Source of the DNA: Methylophaga sp. OBS1
Lineage (GTDB): Bacteria > Pseudomonadota > Gammaproteobacteria > Nitrosococcales > Methylophagaceae
Assembly: GCF_026319365.1 (NCBI RefSeq)
Contig: NZ_JAPDMS010000001.1
Coordinates: 1,056,456 to 1,120,455 of the forward strand
Direction of reading: 5' to 3'
DNA length: 64,000 nt
Made by a program: the position numbers and the translations under genes. The notes beneath the pieces are model-generated. The model did not search any database and was not told the DNA's origin. It saw nothing but the letters and a program-made list of their open reading frames with translations. Shown here piece after piece: positions 37,535-44,245 of the stretch (the first letter of the stretch is position 1; every line of letters begins with the position of its first letter).

Positions 37535-38626
37535 TTACTGCCCATAGGGTGTCGACAGCATCTCTATCACACCGAGTTCGACGCGAAACACATAAACCAA
37601 CATCACAATAAGACAAAGACAGGCGAAAGCAACAATGGCACTGGTGCTTTTATCAGGGTTTTCCGGTAACTCGAACTCTACCCCTTTTTTGTTGAGATAA
37701 TCAGAGTAAAGATCGCATAAAGCCAAAACAAAGATTGGTCGAAGCACCAGCATCAGAATTGCCAAAGTAATCAATAGCGGAACACCAGCCCAAAAGTAGA
37801 AGGTATAAATGTGACCGTATATTTCATCGCCACTGGGCACGATATCCATAGTCATAAAGATAACGATGACGCCACCATAGCTGACACAGCCGATAATCCA
37901 GCAAAGCGCTGAATAGCCGGCCCGCAACTTGGCCACTTCGACAAAATTATCTTTGACGAAAATAACCGAATTTTTACCCGACTTAATCAGGTTATTTCCT
38001 GTAACAATACTGGGCAAAATGCCGGAGATACCCAGCTTCCAGGCATAATACAGCGCTTCACTTAATACCGCATTCCTTCGCCCTCCTTTCTTGGGCAATC
38101 GATCCAGTATTTGATTCACCGTGATCCAACCATCAATCCAGTGAAACGACCATAGGGACCAGCTGTGGGGAAGAACAAGCTCTAAACAGCTTGCCACGCT
38201 CGATTGACGACCTTGCTTATGCAAGAAATGGGTCGCCCCCATGCATCCAGTAAGAATCCCCACTGGGAAGGCCGCCAGGCCAACGCACACAAAAGACCAG
38301 GCTAAGAGCACCCAGTCTGCAATTGAACCATCATCCGATTCTGCGGCACTTCGCCAGACCGTCTCGGGAATCCAATCAAGCATCTGTACCCACAGCAAAT
38401 ACGCAAGGCCAATTGATGCCCACTGCAGCAAACTGAATAGAAAGATTTCTTTTTCTTTAAAGCCTAATGATATGGCATAGCCGACCCTGGAACCGAAGTT
38501 TCTGATGCCACCGGACGGCTTTTTCTCAATACCGGGAATCTCTTTTATCTCGTCCCTGACGAAATCAAGTTTATTTAACAGTCCCACTCCAAGTCCTTTT
38601 GCAAGATTGTCACCGTTATCCGTCAC
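37535..38626 (-). CDS. Hypothetical large membrane protein
   Basis: This 363-residue protein starts with GTG at 38624-38626, 14 bases after the GNAT gene, and appears to be an operon member. About six membrane helices are visible (IFLFSLLQWASIGLAYLLW, DWVLLAWSFVCVGLAAFPVG, CWIIGCVSYGGVIVIFM, FYFWAGVPLLITLAILMLVL and IVAFACLCLIVMLVYVF). The middle loop carries a conserved-looking WSLWSFHWIDGWITVNQIL. I do not recognise the family. Confidence 0.6.
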   Translation of the reverse strand: MTDNGDNLAKGLGVGLLNKLDFVRDEIKEIPGIEKKPSGGIRNFGSRVGYAISLGFKEKEIFLFSLLQWASIGLAYLLWVQMLDWIPETVWRSAAESDDGSIADWVLLAWSFVCVGLAAFPVGILTGCMGATHFLHKQGRQSSVASCLELVLPHSWSLWSFHWIDGWITVNQILDRLPKKGGRRNAVLSEALYYAWKLGISGILPSIVTGNNLIKSGKNSVIFVKDNFVEVAKLRAGYSALCWIIGCVSYGGVIVIFMTMDIVPSGDEIYGHIYTFYFWAGVPLLITLAILMLVLRPIFVLALCDLYSDYLNKKGVEFELPENPDKSTSAIVAFACLCLIVMLVYVFRVELGVIEMLSTPYGQ

Positions 38627-38639
38627 TGTTTTCTGGCAA

Positions 38640-39101
38640 TCAACCGATTCGCTTGTACATGATATCGACCATCACGCCTTTATACAGACATCGTTCCATA
38701 TGATGCCAGCCCAATTTTTGATAGAGCCCTGATGCGTACTCAGTATAGAGATACCAGACAGAAACACCCGACTGCACAGCCTCAAGTTCACAGCGTGAAA
38801 TTAACTTGCTGGCTATACCTTGATGCCGATAGTCCTCTTTTACGTATACCGCTGCTAACCAGGGGGATAAATCCCGCCTGGTGTCCATATCGTGATGGAC
38901 TATCGCCGCCGAGCCAAGCAGTTCATTGCCAGACAAAGCAATAAAGATCGAGGGAATCCCCTCTCGTCCTGCGGCATCCCTGATGACTTTCCTGCGTCCT
39001 TCCAGCGTCAGCGACGGGTTCAAATGTTGCCATTCCGCATGGTGGCGTGTTGCCAACTCAATAATCAATGCCTTTTTATCAGCCAGAGGAATAATTTCCA
39101 T
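38640..39101 (-). CDS. GNAT family N-acetyltransferase
   Basis: This 153-residue enzyme has the acetyl-CoA fold: ELLGSAAIVHHDMDTRRDLSP (split over beta strands 2-4), LAAVYVKEDYRHQGIASKLI (the V-x-x-x-x-R-x-x-G-I/A pyrophosphate-binding loop at about 88-107), and VWYLYTEYASGLYQKLGWH at the C-terminal part. Substrate is not predictable; relatives acetylate small amines or aminoglycosides. It is the first gene of the reverse group GNAT, membrane protein, VOC and SDR-like protein. Confidence 0.85.
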   Translation of the reverse strand: MEIIPLADKKALIIELATRHHAEWQHLNPSLTLEGRRKVIRDAAGREGIPSIFIALSGNELLGSAAIVHHDMDTRRDLSPWLAAVYVKEDYRHQGIASKLISRCELEAVQSGVSVWYLYTEYASGLYQKLGWHHMERCLYKGVMVDIMYKRIG

Positions 39102-39198
39102 ATTTTATCTACCTCAATGCTCAAAAGCCGGATCAGTGTGGCTTAATAAGGTTTACCCATGAAATCATCCAACACGATATCACGCAGAGTCTGAGTGC

Positions 39199-39369
39199 TT
39201 ATCTTATATACAGCAGCCCCGCTCTCAGCACTGAATCCGAAGTGATGGCAACGCGGTAGTTGATACCCATATTTTCGGGAGTGGTTTTTCTATACCAATA
39301 GTCTTCAAACAGGTACCAGGTTCTAAGCAGAAGCACACAGAATGCTCCCACATATTTCAACGTTTTCAC
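39199..39369 (-). CDS. Possible small protein, 56 residues
   Basis: A GTG-initiated reverse frame (39367-39369) encodes 56 residues starting VKTLKYVGAFCVLLLRTWYL and ending RAGLLYIR. A short hydrophobic N-terminal segment is followed by an aromatic-rich part (EDYWYRKTTPENMG). A GGGGAG sequence lies 11 bases before the start, somewhat far. It fills the gap between the GNAT and MerR genes. Evidence is only moderate. Confidence 0.35.
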   Translation of the reverse strand: MKTLKYVGAFCVLLLRTWYLFEDYWYRKTTPENMGINYRVAITSDSVLRAGLLYIR

Positions 39370-39403
39370 TGGCTATGCTTCTCCCCTGTGCATAAGCAAC
39401 TGT

Positions 39404-39832
39404 TTATTCCACGTTACCGCGCACTCCCTTTCTTCGATTGTCTCGGACCTTGAGCGTAGCCAGATTCATTAACCGCCGGAACTTGGGACACGCCAGATGA
39501 CTGGGCGCAGTACATGCCGCGGCATGCCTTAGTCCGTCCCGCATGGTAGTTAACTGGCGAATTTTCTTGTCCAGCTCGTTAGCCTTTTGCGACAGCAGTT
39601 GTCTGTCGATTCGGGGCTGGTCGCTGCCAGGTTCAAACATCAGCACAATCTCGTCCAGCGAAAATCCAGCCGCGCGCCCGAGTGAAATCAATGACAACTG
39701 ATCCAGGACAGCTGGCGAAAAAGTACGTCGCAGGCCCTGCCTCCCCGTCGAATGGATCAGCCCCTTCTCTTCATAATAGCGTAGCGTAGAAGCCGGAAGA
39801 CCTGATTTTTTTGCCACCTGAGAAATATCCAT
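39404..39832 (-). CDS. MerR family transcriptional regulator
   Basis: This 142-residue regulator has the MerR winged helix-turn-helix at its start (MDISQVAKKSGLPASTLRYY and EEKGLIHSTGRQGLRRTF), then a coiled-coil dimerisation helix (LLSQKANELDKKIRQLTTM). The effector end holds two cysteines, CTAPSHLAC followed by PKFRRL, a pattern seen in several MerR proteins that answer to metals or small electrophiles. It is transcribed divergently from a DUF2938 gene, and a MerR-type operator lies between them, so it probably controls both. Confidence 0.88.
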   Translation of the reverse strand: MDISQVAKKSGLPASTLRYYEEKGLIHSTGRQGLRRTFSPAVLDQLSLISLGRAAGFSLDEIVLMFEPGSDQPRIDRQLLSQKANELDKKIRQLTTMRDGLRHAAACTAPSHLACPKFRRLMNLATLKVRDNRRKGVRGNVE

Positions 39833-39839
39833 ACAGCCC

Positions 39840-39870
39840 TTGACTTAAAGTTAACTTGAAGTTGTAGGCT
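39840..39870 (+). promoter_or_regulatory. MerR-type promoter with 19-bp spacer and palindromic operator
   Basis: TTGACT (39840-39845) and TAGGCT (39865-39870) are separated by 19 bases, the overlong spacer typical of MerR-activated promoters. Between them lies the near-perfect palindrome ACTTAAAGTTAACTTGAAGT (39843-39862). The promoter faces the DUF2938 gene, and the -35 is only 8 bases from the merR start. Confidence 0.75.
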
Positions 39871-39899
39871 AGCATCAATCACGTTGATAAGGAAAAATT

Positions 39900-40400
39900 A
39901 TGGACAACATCACCCACGATTTAATAACCATTATTGGCCTTGGTATCGGCGCCACGCTCTTGATGGATATATGGGGACTGGCTCGCAAGCCCTTACTCGG
40001 TATCTCTCCGCCAAACTACTGCCTGGTGGGCCGCTGGTTTGGCCATATGATGCGAGGACAGTTTCAGCATCAATCGATCAAGGCCTCCAAACCCATTCAG
40101 GGAGAATGCTTTATAGGCTGGTTTGCCCACTATCTGACCGGCATCTGTTTTGCCAGCATATTAATCATATTCTGGGGGATGTCATGGATTGAACAGCCTA
40201 AACTTGTCCCCGCCCTCTGGGTCGGCCTGGGAACACTAGCCGCACCATTTCTGTTGATGCAACCATGTATGGGCGCCGGCATCGCAGCGGCGAAAACACC
40301 CAACCCATGGCAAGCGAGAATTCAAAGCTTAGTGACCCATCTGGTTTTTGGGTTTGGCCTTTATCTAGCGGGCTTGCTGATCAAGTTTATGGGCACTTAG
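39900..40400 (+). CDS. DUF2938 family membrane protein
   Basis: This 166-residue protein matches DUF2938: LITIIGLGIGATLLMDIWGL at the start, NYCLVGRWFGHMMRGQF, KPIQGECFIGWFAHYLTGI, and QPCMGAGIAAAKTPNP between later helices. Four membrane helices are predicted. The conserved GECFIGWFAHYLTG and cysteine residues suggest a functional core, but the family has no known activity. Control by the divergent MerR-like gene suggests a response to a toxic small molecule or metal. Confidence 0.82.
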   Translation: MDNITHDLITIIGLGIGATLLMDIWGLARKPLLGISPPNYCLVGRWFGHMMRGQFQHQSIKASKPIQGECFIGWFAHYLTGICFASILIIFWGMSWIEQPKLVPALWVGLGTLAAPFLLMQPCMGAGIAAAKTPNPWQARIQSLVTHLVFGFGLYLAGLLIKFMGT

Positions 40401-40512
40401 TTAACAGCGGTTTGGCTTGGAAAGGGTATAGCTTGCCCAAAATAGCAGGCTTGATGCCCTTCCCTACTGGAGAAGCCAGGAACTCAGTCCAACAGCGCGC
40501 CTCTTAAACCTA

Positions 40513-41274
40513 TTAGTGTTCGACAATATCCAGCAATCTAAATGCTTCCAGGGTAAGCGATTTTCTTAACGCCAAATCTGAGCTTTGCTTTATCTCAATG
40601 TGGTTGGCAAAAAACCAGGTTTGATTGTTGACAACCAGATACCCCACATACCATCCATCTTTACCGGACCAGCCGGTTTTCGACCAGATTTTTACAGCGC
40701 TGTTGCTGTCGGAAAGCATAATCTGCTTCAGGGTTTTTATATGTTGTTGCTGTATGGGTAGCGTCTCTGCGTAGACTTTTCGCAGAAAGCGGATTTGATC
40801 TTCCAGAGAGACCCGCAAATCACCGTCCAGCCAAAACCGTGTGATTTCACTGCCGGTTAATTGGTTTCCATAATCAAAATCACGGAGGTACTGATGGTAT
40901 TTCTGGTCGCCTACCATTTTGGCATAACGTTGATAGCACCATACGCACGAGACTTGAAAGGCTGTTTTCAGTGTTTGATCCGCGTTCCATGGCTCATAAT
41001 CACGCTCAACCCCATCCCAGGCAATCACTTCCGAGGCATCTTTAATCAAACCTTCCTCAAGTATGATGAGCGTGTTGGGAATTTTAAATGTCGAAGCAGG
41101 GATGTAACTTGCTTCGTTATTCAGGTTGTATTGATACTTTAATTTTCCATCAGCAGACTCAATGAGTATTGAGCCTTCAACGTTGTTGGTTTGGTACAGG
41201 TTTTCGAGCTGATTCTCCGAAGCATATACGTTAGCTGAGAGCATCCATACAAAAAGAAATCCTAAATACTGCAT
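40513..41274 (-). CDS. Class D (OXA-type) serine beta-lactamase
   Basis: From the ATG at 41272-41274 (AGGA five bases upstream) this is a 253-residue protein. A signal peptide (LGFLFVWMLSANVYA) leads to a complete class D active site: Ser61 and the carboxylated Lys64 in PASTFKIPN, S-x-V as Ser109-Cys-Val111, YGN at 135-137, W-x3-L-x-V-S as WLDGDLRVS, and KTG at 199-201. All catalytic residues are present, so it should hydrolyse penicillins or related drugs. Two further in-frame ATGs lie upstream (41280, 41304); the outermost falls in the adjoining attC-like hairpin. Spectrum cannot be read from sequence. It is the last, most distal gene of the array. Confidence 0.92.
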   Translation of the reverse strand: MQYLGFLFVWMLSANVYASENQLENLYQTNNVEGSILIESADGKLKYQYNLNNEASYIPASTFKIPNTLIILEEGLIKDASEVIAWDGVERDYEPWNADQTLKTAFQVSCVWCYQRYAKMVGDQKYHQYLRDFDYGNQLTGSEITRFWLDGDLRVSLEDQIRFLRKVYAETLPIQQQHIKTLKQIMLSDSNSAVKIWSKTGWSGKDGWYVGYLVVNNQTWFFANHIEIKQSSDLALRKSLTLEAFRLLDIVEH

Positions 41275-41301
41275 ATTCATCCTGATTTTAAAATATGAGT
41301 G

Positions 41302-41321
41302 CATAACGCTCTCGCATTATG
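41302..41321. repeat. Minimal attC-like hairpin between cassettes
   Basis: CATAACGC-TCTC-GCATTATG is an 8-bp inverted repeat with one mismatch and a four-base loop. Its outer bases match integron R'' and R' boxes (read in reverse, ACATAAT and GTTATGC), but the usual central arms are missing. It lies over the stop of the DUF6653-like gene. Confidence 0.5.
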
Positions 41322-41826
41322 TTTTATACCATGATTGGTAGCGGGGGTTAGCGTCTTTCATATCGGTGTATAGCCACACCATACGATCGACAAACCATGC
41401 CTTAAAAACCATTATCCAGACATTACCGAGGACCAAAATCCAGAAATCCAGCGCAACCAAGCCATAAATGAAGATTGGAAGACCGATAGCGGATAAACAC
41501 TGCAAGACTCGGCAGACTATTCGATGATGATGCGGAATAGCTGTGTTTTTGCGGTTGAGATAAATCCGCTCTCCAAAGGTGCCCATTGAGGCCCAATTAT
41601 TTGTTTTCCTTGGCACATTAAATAGTCGTGGGTTCAGCCATACCCACAATATGGCTAGAAAGATTGGCGCTATGGAATAAGCGCCAATCCAGTCCCTCGA
41701 CCAGAATGCAATGGAAATGAGTGGTAACGTCGTAAACCTTGTGTACACGCTCCATGGGTTGGCGTGCCTCATCCATACATCGTCAGTCATGGACATGGAC
41801 TTCTCTGCGAGTTTAAGGATATTCAT
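41317..41826 (-). CDS. DUF6653-like membrane protein (cassette gene)
   Basis: This 169-residue protein has three or four membrane segments (TLPLISIAFWSRDW, IAPIFLAILWVWLNP, LSAIGLPIFIYGLVALDFWIL) and conserved-looking WMRHANPWSVYTRF, WASMGTFGERIYLNR and VWLYTDMKDANPRYQSW. Similar proteins annotated as DUF6653 occur as single genes and integron cassettes. Its stop codon lies in the small attC-like hairpin, and the spacing to the beta-lactamase gene is minimal. Function unknown. Confidence 0.6.
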   Translation of the reverse strand: MNILKLAEKSMSMTDDVWMRHANPWSVYTRFTTLPLISIAFWSRDWIGAYSIAPIFLAILWVWLNPRLFNVPRKTNNWASMGTFGERIYLNRKNTAIPHHHRIVCRVLQCLSAIGLPIFIYGLVALDFWILVLGNVWIMVFKAWFVDRMVWLYTDMKDANPRYQSWYKT

Positions 41827-41935
41827 ACGCCCCCATACGAAGTATCACGCTGCCATGTACAAGACGAGTTTGCCAGCACTCGCCGACCATCAACGACGGA
41901 TTTAATCGCCCTGTCAGTCCGGTTCTGATGGCAAC

Positions 41936-42334
41936 TCATAGCGTTGGTGGCGCTTCTGGATACTGTGGAAGATCATCAGCAATGTCTATCCACGGTTGTT
42001 TGGAGGATACCCAGAAATGCATATCAGGTTTAAACAGCGACGGATCGTCCAGACTCCCTGCCGTAAATCCGATAACTCCCGCCGAAGCACGCCGGGAAAA
42101 TATGCTTGTACCACAACGCGCACACGCCCCTCTTTCGAGCGTCTCTGATGAGTAAAATGTATTAACGGGTCCGGTGATAGAAACATCTTCAATCCGCACG
42201 AGCACTCGAGCGTTAAATGCTGCACCAATAGCCTTTTGACATTGCCTACAGTGACACACTCTCTGGTTCAATGGCTCAGCAGTCGTTTGGTAACGAACAG
42301 CACCACACAGGCACCCACCGCTAAATTTTGTCAC
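41936..42334 (-). CDS. GFA family zinc protein (cassette gene 1 of 2)
   Basis: This 132-residue protein starts with GTG at 42332-42334 behind GAGGAGG. It shows the GFA (glutathione-dependent formaldehyde-activating enzyme-like) zinc sites: GGCLCGAVRY, CHCRQCQK and CARCGTSIF, with seven metal-type cysteines in normal spacing. Family members bind zinc and sometimes glutathione-adducts. In a methylotroph a link to formaldehyde is attractive but unproven. It is similar in layout to the next gene but the sequences differ clearly, so they are not recent duplicates. Confidence 0.85.
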   Translation of the reverse strand: MTKFSGGCLCGAVRYQTTAEPLNQRVCHCRQCQKAIGAAFNARVLVRIEDVSITGPVNTFYSSETLERGACARCGTSIFSRRASAGVIGFTAGSLDDPSLFKPDMHFWVSSKQPWIDIADDLPQYPEAPPTL

Positions 42335-42390
42335 CAGGAAAGCCTCCTCATCTTAATGGTCCTACCCCGCGCTCTGCGGCAAATTGGGAA

Positions 42391-42430
42391 CGTAACTATA
42401 GATCCGTCCGACAACAGCCACTGGTTATGT
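42391..42430. repeat. Degenerate attC-like site
   Basis: Read on the reverse strand, ACATAAC (42424-42430) lies 8 bases after the second GFA stop and is followed 27 bases later by GTTACGT. The outer boxes can pair. The R' box deviates from GTTRRRY, and no clear inner stem is seen. Confidence 0.35.
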
Positions 42431-42438
42431 ATGGTAGT

Positions 42439-42840
42439 TCAATCTGGCAGGCCTTCGAACGTCGGCAATGCCGTTAACACCACATCCCAAGCCGCTTTAC
42501 TGGATGAAAAGATATGCGCAGTTGGCGACATGGTTATTTCAGTATCCAAACAGCCCGCAGGCACGACGAGCAAACCTGGGAGCTGCGTGTTTGGCAGGGC
42601 TGAGCCACACAACTTGCAAAAGCTCTTGTTATGTCGAGTGCCAGGAAGCGTAAACGAAGTCACTGCATCTGCCCCCGAATGCCAGATCAATTCAGCTGAC
42701 TGTGAAAACAGGTTTGCCGCATAAGCGGCACCCGTATCTTTTTGGCAATAGTGACAATGACACAGGTAAAAGCTTTCAAACTCACCTGTTACCTCGAACT
42801 TCACGGTGCCGCATAGACAGGAACCGAAATACTTACTCAT
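42439..42840 (-). CDS. GFA family zinc protein (cassette gene 2 of 2)
   Basis: From the ATG at 42838-42840 this 133-residue protein has the GFA cysteines: GSCLCGTVKFEV, CHCHYCQKDTGAAYAANLF and CKLCGSALPN. Compared with the first GFA gene it keeps the same order and spacing. GGAGG lies 10 bases before the start; an ATG six codons further upstream is possible. The product probably binds zinc; enzymatic activity is not established for this branch. An attC-like site follows its stop. Confidence 0.85.
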   Translation of the reverse strand: MSKYFGSCLCGTVKFEVTGEFESFYLCHCHYCQKDTGAAYAANLFSQSAELIWHSGADAVTSFTLPGTRHNKSFCKLCGSALPNTQLPGLLVVPAGCLDTEITMSPTAHIFSSSKAAWDVVLTALPTFEGLPD

Positions 42841-43036
42841 CAGCCTCACACCTCCCATAGCTTGTGGCTGAATGCCACATTAGTAGCCTTCAAAACTGCG
42901 CCAGCGCTTTGGGATATCAACTGCAGCAATTTGCCAGGGTCCTATCTATTGTTTCCAAAATGAATGAAATGCGTTCGTCAATATTAGTACGCAGCACTTC
43001 CGATGTTTCGTATCCCCACTGCAAATACCACTTTTT

Positions 43037-43105
43037 CATGCCCGCAACCCACATGCAGAAGCCAAGTCAAAGTCGCTGGGGTTTGATGGGTTCTTCAGTT
43101 GTCAT
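43037..43105 (-). pseudogene. Truncated, nonsense-mutated copy of the CPBP gene start
   Basis: Bases 43037-43135 repeat 44942-45040 with about seven differences over 99 bases. The copy includes the reverse-strand ATG (43103-43105) and the first codons of the CPBP protease gene, reading MTTEEPIKPQRL, and then a TGA where the intact gene has CGA (codon 13). The similarity stops abruptly at 43037. The attC next to it is also shared, so a whole cassette was probably duplicated and then lost most of its length. Confidence 0.8.
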
Positions 43106-43119
43106 CAGTGCATTCTTCG

Positions 43120-43175
43120 GCATAATGCTTCATTCAGCCGAAGCGTTAGCGGTCAGTTGCAATGTCTTGTTAGGC
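43120..43175. repeat. attC site of the lipoprotein cassette
   Basis: On the reverse strand, GCCTAAC (43169-43175) starts next to the lipoprotein stop, and the site ends with ATTATGC (43120-43126), a G-to-A variant of GTTATGC. CATT...AATG and CCG...CGG pairs form an imperfect hairpin between. The change hits the first base of the R' core, where cleavage occurs. Confidence 0.65.
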
Positions 43176-43176
43176 A

Positions 43177-43719
43177 TTACAGTAAACTCGTACTAAAAGC
43201 CACCTGATAACTACCAATAACCTTGGTGACTGCACTCATGACAACGCTTACTTCTTTCTCAGGTAATTCCACAGTGAACTGATATGTCTTGAGTTCATTA
43301 TCTCCAGCAAACATAGGAATGCTCTTTGTAGAAAACTTCCATCCAGATTTTTCCGAGATACGATTAATACTGTTATTTATGTGTGTGATGTAATTAGCAA
43401 CGTCTGTCTCCTTAATAAAAACAGTACAAACACCATCATTTCTGTATGCGACAGCGTAATTTCCATCTCGTGAACTAAACGACCATGCCTTTCCATCCGA
43501 GCCATTCAGAAAATGCTTAGATAACTCAGATGGCAGTGGCGCTTTTATTTTCATTCCATTAGTCATGAAGTCATCAAGAGCATTGGCATCCCCGGCATTT
43601 TGTACGCAGCTTGATAAAGAAAAGTTTGCACCGAAAAACTCAGGGTCACTCGCATTTGACTGACTGCACCCTGAAACTATGATTAAGAGAGTTACAAAAA
43701 GTATAGCTTTTACTTCCAT
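43177..43719 (-). CDS. Hypothetical lipoprotein (cassette gene)
   Basis: This 180-residue protein starts with a lipoprotein signal (ILFVTLLIIVSGC, lipobox VSGC). The mature part has a Cys pair (SLSSCVQNAG and GVCTVFIKE) and mixed alpha-beta pattern (SGWKFSTKSIPMFAGDN, YQFTVELPEKEVSVVMS). The gene is noticeably A/T-rich compared with the chromosomal genes around. It starts behind AAGGAAATAAAAC right after an intact attC (43737-43830), and its own attC follows its stop. Family not identified. Confidence 0.65.
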   Translation of the reverse strand: MEVKAILFVTLLIIVSGCSQSNASDPEFFGANFSLSSCVQNAGDANALDDFMTNGMKIKAPLPSELSKHFLNGSDGKAWSFSSRDGNYAVAYRNDGVCTVFIKETDVANYITHINNSINRISEKSGWKFSTKSIPMFAGDNELKTYQFTVELPEKEVSVVMSAVTKVIGSYQVAFSTSLL

Positions 43720-43736
43720 GTTTTATTTCCTTTGAT

Positions 43737-43830
43737 GCCTAACGCCAATATTAAACGGCCGACTTGCCGGAGCAAGGCGGCCCGGTGGAGGCCCGCCAGG
43801 GCCGGAACGAACTTGAATGACTGGTTATGT
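43737..43830. repeat. Canonical attC site
   Basis: On the reverse strand the site runs from ACATAAC (43824-43830) to GTTAGGC (43737-43743), 94 bases. A long G/C-rich imperfect hairpin (GGCCGACTTGCC ... with GGCGGCCCGG and CCGGGCC-like arms) lies between. The R' box matches GTTRRRY fully. This is the best-preserved attC in the array. Confidence 0.8.
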
Positions 43831-43837
43831 GCTTGGA

Positions 43838-44173
43838 CTACTGGGAACACGGTTGTAGCGAAAAAACGAAAAGCCCAAACCATACATTACCAAGCAATAT
43901 CAGCAATTTGATCGCACCCCGAGCAAACGCGGGAATATTTTGATAGCGGTATAAATAGCCTATGACCACCCATTGCGCAGCCAGCCACACGGCTGAGAAA
44001 TACAGGATGCCTTTGTGACACTCTATTTCAGAGGCGGTGTAATAGGTATACCACCAACCCGAAACCATACCCGTGGTGAGAAGAACGAGAATCGCGCAAG
44101 ACAGCCGATTGCGCCAATGTGGGTATTCCGTGCTTAAAAGCTTTTCCTTTGCTTCGGTCAATTTTCCCGCCAT
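43838..44173 (-). CDS. Hypothetical three-helix membrane protein (cassette gene)
   Basis: This 111-residue protein has three hydrophobic segments (LSCAILVLLTTGMVSGWWY, LYFSAVWLAAQWVVIGYLY, AIKLLILLGNVWFGLFVF) and an initial cytosolic stretch with charged residues. One extramembrane Cys pair (IECHKG and QPCSQ) could be disulfide-linked. The stop lies 8 bases from the R'' box of the canonical attC. Family not recognised, as is common for integron cassette genes. Confidence 0.6.
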   Translation of the reverse strand: MAGKLTEAKEKLLSTEYPHWRNRLSCAILVLLTTGMVSGWWYTYYTASEIECHKGILYFSAVWLAAQWVVIGYLYRYQNIPAFARGAIKLLILLGNVWFGLFVFSLQPCSQ

Positions 44174-44196
44174 TCAAATCTATTCAGGAACTGCCA

Positions 44197-44245
44197 CAAA
44201 AACGCCTGCAATCACGCGCTTGTCGCGTCCTTTGCTTTGTTATGC
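44197..44245. repeat. attC-like site of the CPBP cassette
   Basis: On the reverse strand, GCATAAC (44239-44245) overlaps the CPBP stop. GCAA...TTGC and CACGCG...CGCGT arms form a hairpin, and the site ends near GTTTTTG (44197-44203), a poor R' box. Length 49 bases. Confidence 0.55.

Larger units (their letters stand above)
42841..43176. other. Cassette spacer with gene fragment
   Basis: About 335 bases without an intact gene. It holds a fragment of the CPBP gene start (43037-43105) and an attC-like site (43120-43175). The left 195 bases contain no recognised frame and may be the decayed remainder of a cassette. Confidence 0.6.

Noticed and set aside
40401..40512. Search for the attC of the beta-lactamase cassette
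   Set aside because: GTTGGAC on the reverse strand near 40490 fits the R' consensus, but no matching R'' box or hairpin was found; left boundary stays open.
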